Position numbers and translations under genes: made by a program. The notes below the pieces were generated by a model that saw only the letters and a program-made list of their open reading frames with translations, made no database searches and was not told the DNA's origin. From Hydrogenophaga sp. (GTDB taxonomy: Bacteria > Pseudomonadota > Gammaproteobacteria > Burkholderiales > Burkholderiaceae_C), in NCBI GenBank assembly GCA_011391595.1, contig JAABQG010000005.1, positions 20,158 to 84,157 on the forward strand: a stretch of 64,000 nucleotides of DNA, read 5' to 3'. This document shows, one piece after another, positions 10,173 through 21,790 of the stretch (its first letter is position 1; each line of letters begins with the position of its first letter).

Positions 10173-10840
10173 GGCTGTTTCTCCGTTCCTGGAATGGCTT
10201 CAGCCGGCATGGCGGCATCCCGCGCGGCGAATGATTGCGTCGCCGGCATCTTTACCACCTCCATCCGGTCTTTCGACCTCACCCGGACCTGGACCGATGG
10301 ATCAATATGCTTGCTGTCCTTGCGCTGGCGAAGCGTCAGGGCAATGGCGGCGATGATGGCCACCAGGAGGATCACCGCAGCGATTTCGAGCGGATAGATG
10401 TACTGGGTGTACACCAATTTGCCCAGTTCCCGTGTATTGGAGACCTGCTCAACACTCTGGCCCAGCACGGCCACGGCCTTGGGTTCCTCCGAGATCCGGA
10501 AGCCCCCCATCAATACCGCCGCCATTTCCAGCACGATGAGCACGCCTACGCCGGCCGCCAGCGGAAAATGCTTCCAGAATCCTTGGCGAAGGCTGTCCAC
10601 GTTGATGTCGAGCATCATCACCACGAACAGGAAAAGCACCATCACGGCCCCGACGTACACCAGCACCAGTGCAATGGCGAGGAATTCTGCCCTGAGCAGG
10701 ATCCAGATCGCCGCAGCCTGGAAAAACGCCAGCACCAGGTACAGCGCCGAATACACGGGATTTCTCGCCGTGATCACCCGGAATGCCGCAAAAAGCAGCA
10801 CGGCTGAAAAGAAATAGAAGAGACCTGTTTTGACGTCCAT
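10169..10840 (-). CDS. nuoJ: NADH-quinone oxidoreductase subunit J
   Basis: 223 residues. The first about 170 are hydrophobic with the NuoJ pattern ([38 protein letters not shown]). The polar tail of about 50 residues ([19 protein letters not shown] onward) is cytoplasmic and is common in Burkholderiales NuoJ. It lies 51 bases after nuoI and is coupled to nuoK. Confidence 0.96.
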   Translation of the reverse strand: MDVKTGLFYFFSAVLLFAAFRVITARNPVYSALYLVLAFFQAAAIWILLRAEFLAIALVLVYVGAVMVLFLFVVMMLDINVDSLRQGFWKHFPLAAGVGVLIVLEMAAVLMGGFRISEEPKAVAVLGQSVEQVSNTRELGKLVYTQYIYPLEIAAVILLVAIIAAIALTLRQRKDSKHIDPSVQVRVRSKDRMEVVKMPATQSFAARDAAMPAEAIPGTEKQP

Positions 10841-10891
10841 GAGTCGTTTCTTTTTTCGTTTGACTGGATAGCGGATCTGCTCGCCGTACCA

Positions 10892-11425
10892 CTATCGATA
10901 TTTGGCGTCGGCAGCCTTGGCTGCGGCGATCTGCGGCTCAAAACGGTCACCGACCGCGAGCAGCATGTCTTTTGTGTAATACAGGTCACCGCGGGTTTCG
11001 CCGTGATACTCGAGGATATGGGTTTCCACGATGGAGTCCACGGGGCAACTTTCCTCGCAGAAGCCGCAAAAAATGCACTTTGTCAGATCAATGTCGTAGC
11101 GGGTGGTGCGCCGGGAACCATCGGCGCGCGCTTCAGACTCGATGGTGATGGCCATGGCAGGGCATACCGCCTCGCACAGCTTGCAGGCGATGCATCGTTC
11201 TTCGCCATTTTCATAACGGCGCAAGGCATGCAGGCCGCGAAACCGCGGCGACAGCGGCGTTTTTTCCTCGGGATACTCCAGCGTGATCTTGCTGCGGAAA
11301 GCATACTTTCCAGTGACGGCCATGCCCTTGAAAAGCTCCCTCAGCAGAAAGCTGGAAAGGAAATCCTTCAGGGAAAAGGCCGATGGGCTCAGCGAGACGA
11401 CTGCGCTTTTTGATGATTTAGTCAT
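10892..11425 (-). CDS. nuoI: NADH-quinone oxidoreductase subunit I (two [4Fe-4S])
   Basis: Ferredoxin-like subunit with two 4Fe-4S motifs, [12 protein letters not shown] and [12 protein letters not shown], that carry electrons from NuoG towards NuoB. 177 residues, about 14 longer at the N-terminus than many homologues. The ATG at 11425 lies 12 bases after the nuoH stop, and the Lys/Ser-rich first 15 residues may be a lineage extension. A slightly later start cannot be excluded. Confidence 0.95.
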   Translation of the reverse strand: MTKSSKSAVVSLSPSAFSLKDFLSSFLLRELFKGMAVTGKYAFRSKITLEYPEEKTPLSPRFRGLHALRRYENGEERCIACKLCEAVCPAMAITIESEARADGSRRTTRYDIDLTKCIFCGFCEESCPVDSIVETHILEYHGETRGDLYYTKDMLLAVGDRFEPQIAAAKAADAKYR

Positions 11426-11437
11426 AAGCGGCTCGAA

Positions 11438-12520
11438 TTAATTCCAGATGTTCCAAGGAGTCTGCATCCAGCCGCCCACAACCACCAGCCAAACAAGGGT
11501 GACAGGAATGAAAACTTTCCACCCCAGGCGCATGATCTGGTCGTACCGAAAGCGCGGAAAGGTTGAACGCACCCAGATAAACAGCGTGACAATGGCAAAT
11601 GTCTTGAGCCCCAACCAAATCCAGCCCGGAATCCAGGTAAACACAGCGCTCTCGATCGGCGGCAGCCATCCGCCAAGGAACATCAGGGTCGCAAGCAGCG
11701 AAACCAGCCAGATGTTGGCATATTCAGCCATCTGGAACATGGCCCAGGACATGCCGGAATACTCCACCATATGGCCCGCCACGATTTCCGCCTCCCCTTC
11801 GACGACATCGAAAGGAATACGGTTCGTCTCAGCAAGACTGGAGACAAAATAAACCACGAAAATCGGCAGAAGCGGCAACCAGTTCCACGACAGGAAGTTC
11901 AAGCCCATTTGAGCAAACTGCCCCCGGCCCTGGCCCGCAACGATGTCAGAAAGGTTCAGGCTTGCCGAAACCATGATCACCACCACAAAGCAGAAACCCA
12001 TGGCAATCTCGTAGCTCACCATCTGGGCTGAAGCGCGCAAGGCCCCGAGAAACGCATACTTGGAATTGGACGACCAGCCTGAAATAATCACCCCATACAC
12101 CTCCATTGAGGTGATGGCCATCAGGAAAAGCAGGCCGGCGTTCAGATTTGCCAGCGCGAGATCAGGGCCAAACGGAACCACGGCCCATGCCGCAAGGGCT
12201 GGCATGACCGTCATGACCGGTCCCACGTAGAACAGAAGTTTCTCAGCCGCCGCCGGCCTGACGATCTCCTTGGTCATCAATTTCAGGGCGTCCGCAATGG
12301 GCTGGAGCAGGCCCCACGGTCCGACCCGGTTCGGCCCCAACCGGATTTGCACCCATGCCAGAACTTTGCGCTCCCAGAGCGTGGTGTAGGTGACGGCACC
12401 CAATACCAGCATCAAGACCAAAGTGACCTTGATCAGCGCCCAGATGACAGGCCAAGCCAAGCTGGCCCACCATCCGGCACTAAGCAATCCCTGTCCAAAA
12501 TTGAAAATTTCGTCGATCAT
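11438..12520 (-). CDS. nuoH: NADH-quinone oxidoreductase subunit H
   Basis: 360 residues, eight or so transmembrane helices. It forms the quinone-binding site with NuoB and NuoD. Diagnostic stretches are [20 protein letters not shown] and the acidic loop [20 protein letters not shown]. The start overlaps the nuoG stop as ATGA (12517-12520). Confidence 0.97.
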   Translation of the reverse strand: MIDEIFNFGQGLLSAGWWASLAWPVIWALIKVTLVLMLVLGAVTYTTLWERKVLAWVQIRLGPNRVGPWGLLQPIADALKLMTKEIVRPAAAEKLLFYVGPVMTVMPALAAWAVVPFGPDLALANLNAGLLFLMAITSMEVYGVIISGWSSNSKYAFLGALRASAQMVSYEIAMGFCFVVVIMVSASLNLSDIVAGQGRGQFAQMGLNFLSWNWLPLLPIFVVYFVSSLAETNRIPFDVVEGEAEIVAGHMVEYSGMSWAMFQMAEYANIWLVSLLATLMFLGGWLPPIESAVFTWIPGWIWLGLKTFAIVTLFIWVRSTFPRFRYDQIMRLGWKVFIPVTLVWLVVVGGWMQTPWNIWN

Positions 12521-14655
12521 GCGACAACCTCTTGCGGTTCATCACTGTGCCTGGCGTCAGAAGTCATCTGCAGGGACGCTGCCCGCCGGACCACTCCATC
12601 GAGCTGGTAGATGCCCGCAACTGCAGGCTTGCTGTTCGCGGGGGACAAATCGATCGTGGCCTGCGTCGCATTGCTCAGGCGGTCAGCGAGAACTACCGTC
12701 CCCGCCGGCAACACCTGGACCCCTGGAACTGCGCGCAGCACTTCCTGAGAGGAATCGAAACCAAAATCGGCCAGATTCAGCAAATTCGCCAAAACCCGCA
12801 GAACCTTCCATCCGGGACGTGTCTCGGCCAGCGGCTGGACAACTGCATGGAAGCTCTGAAGCCGCGCCTCGGCATTGACGAAGCTGCCGGAGGTTTCAGT
12901 GAACGGTGCGATGGGCAGCATCACGTCGGCGAAATCCATGTTCGCCTTGAAGGGACTCAGGCTGACCACCATGTCGGCAGCGCCCAGAGCGGTCCTGGCT
13001 TGAGCCCCGGCGGCACTATCGAATTCGGGCTCGCAACCAAGCAAGACCATGGCCTTCAAACCGCCGCCCAGCATCTGCCCCGCGTTGAGCCCATTCGGGC
13101 CGGGAACAACACCGGCCAACTGTGCGCCAACGGTGTTGGCAGCCTCGGTGAGGTAACCCACCGTCGCACCAGTCTGGCTGCCAATCCAGTTTGCGAGGGC
13201 CAGCAAACTGGAGGCCTTTGCATGATGCGCTGCCGCATTGCCAAGCAGGACCGCCTTGCGTTCGCCTGAAAGCAGGGACCGTGCAATGGCCTTGGCCGAA
13301 TCCTTCAAGGTGCCTGCAACCGGTGACACGACGCCCTTCTCAGCCGCGATCGCGGCCGCGACATCGGCCAGCGCCTGCACCCAGACTGACGAATCCGCGC
13401 GCAGGGTGTTCGCCACCGGCATGGCCCAATCCATGGCCCGATCCTCAAGGGAGCTCACGACACAGCCCTTGCGCACGGCCTGGCGAATTCTCTGGGCAAA
13501 CAGGGGATGGTCCTTGCGCAGATTGGAGCCAATGACAAACACGCGCTGCAACTCCGACAGGGAGGCGATCGAGGTTCCCAGGAAGCGCACGCCTTTGGCC
13601 GGCGTGAATTCCGCCTGACGCAACCTTGAATCGATATTGGGTGAGCCCAGCCCTTTCATCAAGGCCACGGCAAGATGCAGTTCTTCCAGCGTGCAATGCG
13701 GGCTGGCCAGCAACCCGATGCTGTGGGCACCGTGCTCTGTGCCAACCTGCCTCAGGCCATTGGCCACATACTCCAGCGCCGTCTGCCAGTCCACGGTCTT
13801 CCATACGCCGCCCTGCTTGAGCATCGGCGCGGTCAGTCGCTCATCCGAGTTCAGGGCTTCGTAGGAGAACCGGTCGCGATCCGCGATCCAGCATTCATTC
13901 ACGGCCTCGTTTTCAAGTGGCACCACGCGCATCACACGCTGACCCTTGACCTGAACGATCAAATTCGCGCCGGTGGAGTCATGCGGACTGATGGACTTGC
14001 GCCGCGACAGTTCCCAGGTGCGGGCGCTGTAACGGAATGGCTTGCTCGTCAGGGCGCCGACCGGGCACAGGTCGATCATGTTTCCGGACAACTCCGAATC
14101 CACCGTCTGGCCGACAAAGGTCTCAATTTCGGCGTGCTCGCCCCGATGCGACATGCCGAGCTCCATGACACCCGCCACCTCCTGCCCGAAACGCACACAG
14201 CGCGTGCAGTGAATGCAACGGCTCATCTCTTCCATCGAGACCAATGGACCAACATCCTTGTGGAACACCACCCGTTTCTCTTCGGCATACCGCGACGTGC
14301 TACCGCCGTATCCGACTGCAAGGTCCTGCAACTGGCACTCCCCGCCCTGATCGCAAATCGGGCAGTCGAGCGGATGGTTGATCAACAGGAACTCCATGAC
14401 GGACTGTTGCGCCTTGATGGCCTTTTCGCTCTTCGTGCGCACGACCATGCCCTGGGTCACGGGTGTGGCGCAGGCCGGCATGGGCTTCGGAGCTTTCTCA
14501 ATATCCACCAGGCACATGCGGCAATTCGCAGCAATGCTCAACTTCTTGTGGTAGCAGAAGTGAGGAATATAGGTGCCGGCCTTTTCAGCCGCATGCATCA
14601 CCATGCTGCCTTCAACAACTTCAACCTTCTTGCCGTCGAGTTCGATTTCAATCAT
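12517..14655 (-). CDS. nuoG: NADH-quinone oxidoreductase subunit G
   Basis: 712 residues. The N-terminal [2Fe-2S] domain carries [20 protein letters not shown]; then come the His/Cys cluster motif [18 protein letters not shown] and the 4Fe-4S motif [14 protein letters not shown]. The remainder is a molybdopterin-oxidoreductase-like domain with no molybdenum role in complex I. It passes electrons from NuoF/E to NuoI. The long plus-strand frame covering this gene and nuoF is a GC-driven shadow. Confidence 0.96.
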   Translation of the reverse strand: MIEIELDGKKVEVVEGSMVMHAAEKAGTYIPHFCYHKKLSIAANCRMCLVDIEKAPKPMPACATPVTQGMVVRTKSEKAIKAQQSVMEFLLINHPLDCPICDQGGECQLQDLAVGYGGSTSRYAEEKRVVFHKDVGPLVSMEEMSRCIHCTRCVRFGQEVAGVMELGMSHRGEHAEIETFVGQTVDSELSGNMIDLCPVGALTSKPFRYSARTWELSRRKSISPHDSTGANLIVQVKGQRVMRVVPLENEAVNECWIADRDRFSYEALNSDERLTAPMLKQGGVWKTVDWQTALEYVANGLRQVGTEHGAHSIGLLASPHCTLEELHLAVALMKGLGSPNIDSRLRQAEFTPAKGVRFLGTSIASLSELQRVFVIGSNLRKDHPLFAQRIRQAVRKGCVVSSLEDRAMDWAMPVANTLRADSSVWVQALADVAAAIAAEKGVVSPVAGTLKDSAKAIARSLLSGERKAVLLGNAAAHHAKASSLLALANWIGSQTGATVGYLTEAANTVGAQLAGVVPGPNGLNAGQMLGGGLKAMVLLGCEPEFDSAAGAQARTALGAADMVVSLSPFKANMDFADVMLPIAPFTETSGSFVNAEARLQSFHAVVQPLAETRPGWKVLRVLANLLNLADFGFDSSQEVLRAVPGVQVLPAGTVVLADRLSNATQATIDLSPANSKPAVAGIYQLDGVVRRAASLQMTSDARHSDEPQEVVA

Positions 14656-14679
14656 GTTTTGTGCTCGCTCAGACGCGCA

Positions 14680-16032
14680 TCAGACGTACTGCGGGACCAT
14701 GCAGGTCTTGTGCGCGACGTGGTATTCGAATTCAGGACGGAAGTGCTTGATCATCGCGCGCACGGGCATCGCCGCAGCATCACCCAGCGCACAGATCGTC
14801 CGGCCCTGGATGTTTTCGGCCACGTTATCGAGCAGGTCCATGTCACTCTGGCGCCCCTGGCCGGTCTCAATGCGATCCACCACGCGCGACAACCACCCCG
14901 TGCCCTCGCGACACGGCGTGCATTGGCCGCAGGATTCGTGCATGTAGAAGTAGGACAGGCGCTGCAGCGACTTCACCATGCAGCGGCTGTCGTCCATGAC
15001 GATCACGGCGCCCGAACCCAGCATGGAGCCGGCTTTCGCGATCGAGTCATAGTCCATCGTGCACTCCATCATGAGGGACGCTGGCAGCACCGGGGCCGAC
15101 GATCCGCCGGGGATGACCGCCTTGAGCTGGCGCCCCGCGCGAACGCCGCCGGCGAGTTCGAGCAAAACCGAAAACGGCGTCCCCATGGGAATCTCATAAT
15201 TGCCAGGGCGCTCCACGTCGCCGCTGACAGAGTAGATCTTGGTGCCGCCGTTGTTCGGTTTTCCGCACTGCAGATAGGCTTGGGCACCATTGCGAATAAT
15301 CCAGGGCACAGCAGCAAACGTCTCGGTGTTGTTGACGGTTGTCGGCTTCCCGTAAAGCCCAAAGCTGGCTGGAAACGGCGGCTTGAAGCGCGGCTGACCC
15401 TTTTTCCCCTCCAGCGACTCCAGCAAGGCTGTTTCCTCGCCACAAATGTAGGCACCAAACCCGTGAGCGGCATGCAGCTGGAAATTCAGGTTGCTGCCCA
15501 GAATGCGCTCACCGAGCAGCCCCGCGGCCCGGGCTTCAAGCAGTGCCGCCTCAAACCGGTCGTAGGTCTGGAAGATCTCGCCGTGAATATAGTTGTAGCC
15601 CACCGTGATGCCCATGGCATAGGCGGCAATGATCATGCCCTCGATCACGATATGCGGATTGAACTGCATGATGTCGCGATCCTTGCAGGTGCCAGGCTCA
15701 CCTTCGTCCGAATTGCACACCAGGTACTTCTGTCCGGGGAACTGGCGCGGCATGAAGCTCCACTTCAGCCCCGTCGGGAAGCCCGCACCGCCACGGCCGC
15801 GCAAAGCAGATTCCTTGACCATGGCAATCACCTGGTCCGGCGTCATTCCCTCGCCACCGTCCTGGCCAAGTATCTTGCGCAATGCCTGATACCCTCCACG
15901 CGCTTCGTAGTCCTTCAAGCGCCAGTTGCTTCCATCAAGCCCACCGAGGATCTGCGGATTCAAATGCCGGTCATGGAAGCAGGTCTCGACTCCCGTGGCC
16001 TGGAACCGGGCCAGCAGTTGCTGGGCATTCAT
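14680..16032 (-). CDS. nuoF: NADH-quinone oxidoreductase subunit F (FMN, NADH-binding)
   Basis: 450 residues. The NADH-binding glycine-rich stretch is [14 protein letters not shown]; the FMN region includes [15 protein letters not shown]; the C-terminal 4Fe-4S ligands are in [15 protein letters not shown]. It is the entry point for electrons from NADH into complex I. The start overlaps the nuoE stop as ATGA (16029-16032). Confidence 0.97.
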   Translation of the reverse strand: MNAQQLLARFQATGVETCFHDRHLNPQILGGLDGSNWRLKDYEARGGYQALRKILGQDGGEGMTPDQVIAMVKESALRGRGGAGFPTGLKWSFMPRQFPGQKYLVCNSDEGEPGTCKDRDIMQFNPHIVIEGMIIAAYAMGITVGYNYIHGEIFQTYDRFEAALLEARAAGLLGERILGSNLNFQLHAAHGFGAYICGEETALLESLEGKKGQPRFKPPFPASFGLYGKPTTVNNTETFAAVPWIIRNGAQAYLQCGKPNNGGTKIYSVSGDVERPGNYEIPMGTPFSVLLELAGGVRAGRQLKAVIPGGSSAPVLPASLMMECTMDYDSIAKAGSMLGSGAVIVMDDSRCMVKSLQRLSYFYMHESCGQCTPCREGTGWLSRVVDRIETGQGRQSDMDLLDNVAENIQGRTICALGDAAAMPVRAMIKHFRPEFEYHVAHKTCMVPQYV

Positions 16033-16520
16033 ACCTTGCCCTCCGCAGCCCGCAGACCGTCCACCAACTGGTCAAGCTTTTCATTGGTCATAAAACTGCA
16101 CATTGTCCGGTCATTGACCAGCAGCACCGGCGAGTCGGCACAGGCACCGAGACATTCACACTGCTGCAGGGTGAAAAGACCATCTGGTGTGGACTCACCC
16201 ATACCGATCCCCAGCTTTGCCTCCAGATGACGCAAGGCTCTCGCGCCATCGCGCAACTGGCATGGCAGGTTGGTGCAGACGTTCAACTTGTACTTGCCAA
16301 CGGGATGCTGGTTGTACATGTTGTAAAACGTCGTGACTTCATGCACCGCCATTGGCGCCATCCCGAGGAATGCCGCGATTTCAAGCTCCGACTCGGCACT
16401 GACATGGCCAAGCTCCTGCTGGGCGATCGCCAGGCAGGCCATCACGGCGGACTGCCTCTGATCCGCCGGGTATTTCGCAACTTCCTTTTCGAAGCGCGCT
16501 CTGGATTCTTCGGAAATCAT
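16029..16520 (-). CDS. nuoE: NADH-quinone oxidoreductase subunit E ([2Fe-2S])
   Basis: 163 residues of thioredoxin-like ferredoxin type. The four cluster cysteines are seen as CTNLPC (C-x4-C) and CLGACA (C-x3-C). It pairs with NuoF in the NADH module. The start overlaps the nuoD stop (16517-16520). Confidence 0.97.
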   Translation of the reverse strand: MISEESRARFEKEVAKYPADQRQSAVMACLAIAQQELGHVSAESELEIAAFLGMAPMAVHEVTTFYNMYNQHPVGKYKLNVCTNLPCQLRDGARALRHLEAKLGIGMGESTPDGLFTLQQCECLGACADSPVLLVNDRTMCSFMTNEKLDQLVDGLRAAEGKV

Positions 16521-17770
16521 CGGTCAACTTCCCCAAACACAATATCCATCGTGCCAATAATCGCCACGGCATCTGCAATCATGTGCCCTCGACCCATTTC
16601 GCCCAGCGCAGCGAGATGCACAAACGCGGGCGGTCGAATCTTCATGCGGTAAGGCTTGTTCGCGCCATCACTCACCATGTAAATGCCAAACTCGCCCTTG
16701 GGATGCTCAATGGCGGCATAAGCCTCCCCCTCGGGGACGGGGAAGCCTTCGGTGAACAACTTGAAATGGTGGATCAGATCTTCCATGTTGGATTTCATGG
16801 ATTCGCGGTCCGGCGGCGCGATTTTGTGATTGTCGGTAATCACAGGGCCAGGGTTAACACGCAACCAGTCAACGCATTGCTTGATGATGCGGTTCGACTG
16901 CTTCATCTCCTCCATGCGCACCAGGTAGCGGTCATAGGTATCACCGGTCTTTCCGACCGGGATATCAAAGTCCAGTCGGTCGTAGGCATCGTAGGGCTGC
17001 TTCTTGCGAAGATCCCAGGCGATCCCAGAACCGCGCAACATGGGTCCGGTGAATCCAAGATTCAGCGCCCGCTCTGGCGTGACAATTCCGATTCCGACCG
17101 TGCGCTGCTTCCAGATCCGGTTGTCCGTCAGCAACGTGTGGTACTCGTCCAGGTAGGTCGGGAAGCGCTGCGTGAAGTCATCGATGAAATCGAGCAGGCT
17201 GCCGTCACGATTTCGATTGAGCCTCTCGGTGGAGCGGGCATTGCGTATCTTGTTGGGCTGATGCCGGGCCATGGCGTCCGGCAAATCGCGGTAAACGCCG
17301 CCCGGGCGGAAATAGGCAGCGTGCATGCGAGCGCCACTGACGGCCTCATACATGTCCAGCAAGTCTTCCCGCTCGCGAAAGGCGTAGAGCATCACCGTCA
17401 TCGCGCCGCAATCGATCGCATGCGCGCCCACCCACAGCAGGTGATTCAACAAGCGCGTGATCTCGGAAAACATCACCCGGATGTACTGCGCCCGAACGGG
17501 CACCTCGATGCCCAGCATCTTTTCCAGCGCCAGGCAGTACGCGCTCTCATTGCACATCATCGACATGTAGTCGAGACGGTCCATGTAAGGAAGCGCCTGA
17601 AGGTAGGTCTTGGTCTCTGCCAGTTTTTCGGTCGCCCGATGCAACAAGCCGATGTGTGGATCAGCCCGTTGAATCACCTCGCCATCGAGTTCAAGCACAA
17701 GGCGCAAGACGCCATGCGCTGCGGGGTGCTGCGGGCCGAAGTTGAGGGTGTAGTTCTTGATTTCTGCCAT
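16517..17770 (-). CDS. nuoD: NADH-quinone oxidoreductase subunit D
   Basis: 417 residues beginning [20 protein letters not shown], the characteristic NuoD N-terminus. The GPQHPAAHG loop contributes the histidine at the quinone site. It is related to [NiFe]-hydrogenase large subunits but lacks the nickel ligands, as in all NuoD. Only three bases separate it from the nuoC stop. Confidence 0.97.
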   Translation of the reverse strand: MAEIKNYTLNFGPQHPAAHGVLRLVLELDGEVIQRADPHIGLLHRATEKLAETKTYLQALPYMDRLDYMSMMCNESAYCLALEKMLGIEVPVRAQYIRVMFSEITRLLNHLLWVGAHAIDCGAMTVMLYAFREREDLLDMYEAVSGARMHAAYFRPGGVYRDLPDAMARHQPNKIRNARSTERLNRNRDGSLLDFIDDFTQRFPTYLDEYHTLLTDNRIWKQRTVGIGIVTPERALNLGFTGPMLRGSGIAWDLRKKQPYDAYDRLDFDIPVGKTGDTYDRYLVRMEEMKQSNRIIKQCVDWLRVNPGPVITDNHKIAPPDRESMKSNMEDLIHHFKLFTEGFPVPEGEAYAAIEHPKGEFGIYMVSDGANKPYRMKIRPPAFVHLAALGEMGRGHMIADAVAIIGTMDIVFGEVDR

Positions 17771-17773
17771 GAC

Positions 17774-18391
17774 TCAAACCGCTTGGTGCGCGCCGCCGTA
17801 GTTCTCTTCACGGATGATGCGCGGTATGTTCTCGCGCGGCTCGATGGTCACGGGTTGGTACACGACGCGCTTTTGCTCTGCGTCGTAGCGCATCTCCACA
17901 TGGCCGGAAACCGGGAAATCCTTGCGGAAGGGATGCCCGATAAATCCATAGTCCGTCAGGATCCGGCGCAAATCGGTATGCCCATCGAAGACGATGCCAA
18001 ACAGGTCAAAAGCCTCCCGCTCAAACCAGTTGGCAGAACTCCAGACATCGCAAATTGACTGAACCATCGGGAAGTCGTCGTCGGGCGCATACACCTTCAG
18101 ACGAACACGTTGATTAAGGCTCACCGACAGCAGGTGACACACCACGCAAAAGCGCAAGCCCGTTTGGGGCTCATCCTTGTAGGTCGAATAGTCCACCCCG
18201 CATAGGTCCATCAATTGCTCGAAGCGGCAAGCCGGATCGTCACGCAATATTCTGGCTGCCTGAAGATAGTTCACCGCATCCACCACGACGGTCAGCTCGC
18301 CGAGGCGGACCACACTGCTGATGGCGATGCCCCCCAAGGCAGCGTCAACACTTGCCTTGGTATCGAGGGGGTTTACTGCATGCAGAGTCAT
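17774..18391 (-). CDS. nuoC: NADH-quinone oxidoreductase subunit C
   Basis: 205 residues. The 30-kDa subunit signature is seen as ERExxDxxGIxFxGHxDLRRIL, here from ERE in [20 protein letters not shown] to [20 protein letters not shown]. It is a peripheral-arm subunit bound to NuoD, separate here and not fused to NuoD as in enterobacteria. Confidence 0.96.
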   Translation of the reverse strand: MTLHAVNPLDTKASVDAALGGIAISSVVRLGELTVVVDAVNYLQAARILRDDPACRFEQLMDLCGVDYSTYKDEPQTGLRFCVVCHLLSVSLNQRVRLKVYAPDDDFPMVQSICDVWSSANWFEREAFDLFGIVFDGHTDLRRILTDYGFIGHPFRKDFPVSGHVEMRYDAEQKRVVYQPVTIEPRENIPRIIREENYGGAHQAV

Positions 18392-18401
18392 TTACGTCCC
18401 T

Positions 18402-18881
18402 TCAAGCGCGCGCAATGGTTTGCGTGCGGCGGATCTTCTGCTGCAGCTGGATGATTCCATACAGCAGGGCCTCGGCGGTGGGAGGGCATCCAGGAACATA
18501 GACGTCCACCGGCACGATCCGGTCACACCCGCGCACGACAGAATAGCTGTAGTGGTAGTAGCCGCCCCCGTTGGCACACGAACCCATGGAGATCACCCAC
18601 CGCGGCTCGCTCATCTGGTCGTAGACCTTGCGAAAAGCCGGCGCCATCTTGTTGCACAGGGTGCCGGCGACGATGATCAGGTCGGACTGACGCGGACTTG
18701 CGCGAAACACCTCGGCGCCAAACCGGCTGATGTCGTACCGTGCAGCGGCGGCATGCATCATCTCCACCGCGCAACACGCAAGACCGAAAGTCATGGGCCA
18801 GACAGAACCCGTCTTGGCCCAGTTCACCACCGCATCGTAATTGGTGGTGATGAACCCCTCTTTGAGAACGCCTTCAATCAT
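18402..18881 (-). CDS. nuoB: NADH-quinone oxidoreductase subunit B
   Basis: 159 residues from [16 protein letters not shown]; an in-frame extension reaches 18926 but overlaps nuoA and is not family-like. It holds cluster N2, the last iron-sulphur centre before quinone. Cysteine ligands are in [25 protein letters not shown] and [12 protein letters not shown]. It lies four bases after nuoA. Confidence 0.97.
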   Translation of the reverse strand: MIEGVLKEGFITTNYDAVVNWAKTGSVWPMTFGLACCAVEMMHAAAARYDISRFGAEVFRASPRQSDLIIVAGTLCNKMAPAFRKVYDQMSEPRWVISMGSCANGGGYYHYSYSVVRGCDRIVPVDVYVPGCPPTAEALLYGIIQLQQKIRRTQTIARA

Positions 18882-18885
18882 CGTG

Positions 18886-19245
18886 TCACTCCCAGTCCAG
18901 GGCGCCTTTTTTCCACTCGTAGGCAAAGCCCACGACCAGAATGCCCAGAAAAACCATCATGGACCAGAACCCGACAGCACCGATTTCCTTGAGCGCGACC
19001 GCCCACGGAAAAAGGAACGCGATTTCCAGATCAAACAGGATAAACAGGATGGCGACGAGGTAGTAGCGCACGTCGAACTTCATGCGCGCGTCTTCGAACG
19101 CTTCAAAGCCACACTCGTAGGGGGAATTCTTGGCCTTGTCCGGCCGGTTCGGGCCGAGGACATAACCGATGACCTGAGGCATGATGCCGACGGCAATGCC
19201 AACCAAGATGAATAAGAGAACGGGAAGGTACTGATCTAGGTTCAT
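18886..19245 (-). CDS. nuoA: NADH-quinone oxidoreductase subunit A
   Basis: 119 residues from [16 protein letters not shown], with three transmembrane helices and the conserved cytoplasmic [20 protein letters not shown]. First gene of the complex I operon. A 20-codon upstream extension in frame reaches towards the tRNA and is rejected because the family N-terminus begins at this ATG. It follows tRNA-Leu by 62 bases. Confidence 0.96.
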   Translation of the reverse strand: MNLDQYLPVLLFILVGIAVGIMPQVIGYVLGPNRPDKAKNSPYECGFEAFEDARMKFDVRYYLVAILFILFDLEIAFLFPWAVALKEIGAVGFWSMMVFLGILVVGFAYEWKKGALDWE

Positions 19246-19307
19246 CTTGCGGTACTGATCATCTCTTTGCACCGCCAGACTTCGATGCCTGGCAGGCTGT
19301 TCCATTT

Positions 19308-19392
19308 TGGTGCCGTCGGCGAGACTCGAACTCGCACAGCTTTCGCCACTACCCCCTCAAGATAGCGTGTCTACCAATTTCACCACGACGGC
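19308..19392 (-). tRNA. tRNA-Leu (GAG)
   Basis: 85 bases including the encoded CCA. The acceptor stem GCCGTCG pairs with CGACGGC; the D-arm has TGGTAGACA; the anticodon stem CTATC/GGTAG encloses loop TTGAGGG, giving anticodon GAG; a long variable arm is present as in class II tRNAs; the T-arm is CGAGTTCGAGTCTCG. It lies between secG and nuoA on the same strand and is probably processed from the same transcript. Confidence 0.95.
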
Positions 19393-19519
19393 CGTCTTTT
19401 TTGTCTGAAACACATGAGGAACTTTCAAGGCGTTTCGTGTTGCAGACATATAAGAGTTTACCCTGAAAACAACCCCGTTCCGGGATGAAAACAGACGATT
19501 TTCAAGGTGTTCCGTTGAC

Positions 19520-19933
19520 TTACTTCCCCGGGATCTGTGCGGCGCCTGAAGCTGGCGTGGCGGGTGCCGGAGGAACCACGACGGCAGCCGCAGGCGTGGT
19601 GCCGGGAATCTGGCCGGGCGCGCCGGGCGTCACAGGCACGGTTGCGGGTGCAGTGACCGCCGCGCGCTCCAGTACGCTCCCCCCCGACACAGGGCGCACA
19701 TTGCCAAAATAGACCAGCAGAAGCGTACTTAAAAAGAACAATCCCGCGAGTGCAGCCGTGGTATGGGAAAGGAAGTTGGCACTTCCGCTGGCACCAAAAA
19801 GACTCCCGGAGCCACCACTCCCAAAGGCGGCACCCATGTCGGCGCCTTTGCCATGCTGAATCAGGATCAGACCGATCATGCCCAATGCTGAAAGCATCTG
19901 GACGGCGAGGAGAAGGGTAAGCAGGACATTCAT
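19520..19933 (-). CDS. secG: Preprotein translocase subunit SecG
   Basis: 137 residues from MNVLLTLLLAVQMLSALGMI. Two transmembrane helices flank the SecG signature IQHGKGADMGAAFGSGGS. The Pro/Ala/Val-rich C-terminal tail (about 45 residues) is typical of Burkholderiales SecG. It is a non-essential part of the SecYEG channel that aids protein export. It lies between tpiA and tRNA-Leu, the usual order in this group. A 14-codon upstream extension is not used. Confidence 0.93.
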   Translation of the reverse strand: MNVLLTLLLAVQMLSALGMIGLILIQHGKGADMGAAFGSGGSGSLFGASGSANFLSHTTAALAGLFFLSTLLLVYFGNVRPVSGGSVLERAAVTAPATVPVTPGAPGQIPGTTPAAAVVVPPAPATPASGAAQIPGK

Positions 19934-19971
19934 CAAAAACTCCAGGATATGTGTTGTCAGCCGCGGAAAGA

Positions 19972-20715
19972 TCAACCTGCCGCAGCGATGATGGTCAGGA
20001 AATCAGGCGCCTTGAGCGAAGCGCCGCCGATCAAGCCGCCGTCGATATCAGCCTGCGCCAGCAATTGCGCCGCATTGGCTGCATTCATGCTTCCACCGTA
20101 CAGGATCAGGATGCGATCGGAATGTGTGCTGGCAGCCTTGAGTTGCGCGCGCAATACCGCATGCACATGCTGCGCCTGCTCCGGCGAAGCTGTCTTGCCC
20201 GTGCCGATCGCCCAGACCGGCTCGTACGCCACGACGATCTCACTGATGCAGTGGCCGTTGGTGTGAATGACAGCCGCCAGTTGGCGCTTGACCACTTCCT
20301 CGGTCTTGCCGGCCTCACGCTCAGCCAGGGTCTCGCCCACGCAAACGATGGGCGTGATGCCCGCGGCGAGTGCGCGCTGAGCCTTCGCGGCGACGACGAC
20401 ATCGGATTCGCCGTGGTACTGCCGACGCTCGGAATGGCCCACGATGGCATAGCGCACTCCGAATTCCTTGAGCATCGCCACCGAGACTTCCCCGGTAAAC
20501 GCGCCTGAGTCATGGGCTGACACGTCCTGTGCACCCAGGGCAATCGGTGAATTTCGCAACAAGGTTTGCAGTTGCGACAGATACGGTGCCGGTGCGCACA
20601 CCGCCACGTCGCAACACTGCACAGGCATGCCGGCCACCAAGGCCTCGACCAGCGCCTGGTTGGCGGCCAGGCTGCCATTCATCTTCCAGTTACCCGCGAT
20701 GAGTTTTTTTCTCAT
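19972..20715 (-). CDS. tpiA: Triosephosphate isomerase
   Basis: 247 residues from [14 protein letters not shown], a normal length. Interconverts dihydroxyacetone phosphate and glyceraldehyde-3-phosphate. Catalytic residues are all visible: Lys in GNWKMNG, His in VGHSERR, Glu in [11 protein letters not shown]. The ATG overlaps the qor stop as ATGA (20712-20715); the frame upstream of it over qor is a shadow. Confidence 0.96.
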   Translation of the reverse strand: MRKKLIAGNWKMNGSLAANQALVEALVAGMPVQCCDVAVCAPAPYLSQLQTLLRNSPIALGAQDVSAHDSGAFTGEVSVAMLKEFGVRYAIVGHSERRQYHGESDVVVAAKAQRALAAGITPIVCVGETLAEREAGKTEEVVKRQLAAVIHTNGHCISEIVVAYEPVWAIGTGKTASPEQAQHVHAVLRAQLKAASTHSDRILILYGGSMNAANAAQLLAQADIDGGLIGGASLKAPDFLTIIAAAG

Positions 20716-21731
20716 GATTGGCTCCAGGTGAGAACAATTTTTCCAACGTGCTGATTCGACTCCATCAAAGCGTGAGCCCGTGCGGCGCCACTGGGAAAAC
20801 CGTCGCCGGCCTCCATGGCAGGGAAAACGCTGTGGATCACCGGCTTGATGCGTCCCACCTCCAGCAAAGGCCAGACACTCGCCCTCAAGGCACTGGCAAT
20901 GGCTGCCTTGAACGCCAAGGGACGGGGCCGCAGCGTGGAACCGGTCACGGTCAGGCGCTTGCGCAGCACCAGCCCCGCATTGAACTCGCTCTTCACACCG
21001 CCTTGAACCGCAATGATGACGAGACGGCCATCTTCGGCCAGGCAATCGATTTCCCGCGCCACGTAGGCGCCGGCCACCATATCCAGAACGACGTTCACGC
21101 CGGAACCGCCAGTGAGGCGATGGACTTCGGACACGAAGTCTGCGGTCTTGTAGTTGATGGCATGGTCCGCGCCCAGCGCGAGACAGGCCGCGCATTTGTC
21201 ATCGTTGCCCGCCGTCACGATCACAGTGGCGCCCATCGCCTTGCCCATCTGGATCGCGGTGACTCCGATTCCACTGGAACCGCCCTGAATGAGCAGCGTC
21301 TCACCGGCCTGCAGACGCGCGCGGTCAAAAACGTTGCTCCAGACGGTGAAGAACGTCTCGGGCAGTGAAGCAGCCTGCACATCACTGAGTCCGCGTGGCA
21401 CAGGCAGGCATTGCGCGACGGGAGCCACACAATATTCGGCATAGCCGCCACCGGAGACCAAGGCACAGACGCGGTCGCCGACGGACAGCCCGGCCGATGC
21501 CAGCGCCTGCGCATCACCCGACACAATCGCTCCGGCGACTTCCAGACCTGGAATGTCGGACGCGCCTGGCGGCACCGGGTAGTTGCCGGTGCGCTGCAGG
21601 ACGTCCGGTCGGTTGACGCCACTGGCGCTGACGCGAATCAGCGCCTCACCCGCGCCGGCCACCGGCGCAGGTCGATCGCCCGGCACGAGAACTTCAGGCG
21701 CGCCAAAGCCCCGGATTTCGATGACTTTCAT
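20712..21731 (-). CDS. NAD(P)H quinone oxidoreductase, zinc-independent MDR family
   Basis: 339 residues from [19 protein letters not shown] nine codons upstream (21758) is in frame, but it lies inside repeat copy G, so the ATG at 21731 is chosen. It is a medium-chain reductase of the quinone oxidoreductase (Qor/PIG3) type: GroES-like N-terminal half and a Rossmann half with [20 protein letters not shown]. No structural-zinc cysteine cluster is seen. It would reduce quinones or enones with NADPH. Translationally coupled to tpiA. Confidence 0.9.
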   Translation of the reverse strand: MKVIEIRGFGAPEVLVPGDRPAPVAGAGEALIRVSASGVNRPDVLQRTGNYPVPPGASDIPGLEVAGAIVSGDAQALASAGLSVGDRVCALVSGGGYAEYCVAPVAQCLPVPRGLSDVQAASLPETFFTVWSNVFDRARLQAGETLLIQGGSSGIGVTAIQMGKAMGATVIVTAGNDDKCAACLALGADHAINYKTADFVSEVHRLTGGSGVNVVLDMVAGAYVAREIDCLAEDGRLVIIAVQGGVKSEFNAGLVLRKRLTVTGSTLRPRPLAFKAAIASALRASVWPLLEVGRIKPVIHSVFPAMEAGDGFPSGAARAHALMESNQHVGKIVLTWSQS

Positions 21732-21734
21732 GCT

Positions 21735-21790
21735 ATTTCGACCCTTAGCCAGCGTCAAATCCCGATTTATAGCTATCTAAATAATAGCAA
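21735..21790 (-). repeat. TAGC-N17-CGCTGG dispersed element, copy G (pnp-qor gap)
   Basis: On the minus strand ATAGC, 17 bases, then CGCTGG (plus-strand 21749-21775). It fills almost the whole 59-base gap between the pnp stop and the qor start and supplies most of the qor upstream sequence. Its predicted hairpin is weaker than in the other copies. Confidence 0.6.

Noticed and set aside
13675..16230. 851-codon plus-strand open frame opposite nuoG and nuoF
   Set aside because: It is antisense to two fully recognisable nuo genes, has a His/Arg/Ala-rich composition typical of complementary-strand reading in GC-rich DNA, and matches no family.
19421..19517. Direct repeat TTTCAAGG(C/T)GTT(T/C)CGT near 19424 and 19500 flanking the region upstream of tRNA-Leu
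   Set aside because: Only two short copies with no palindrome, spacing logic or good promoter hexamers; could be chance.
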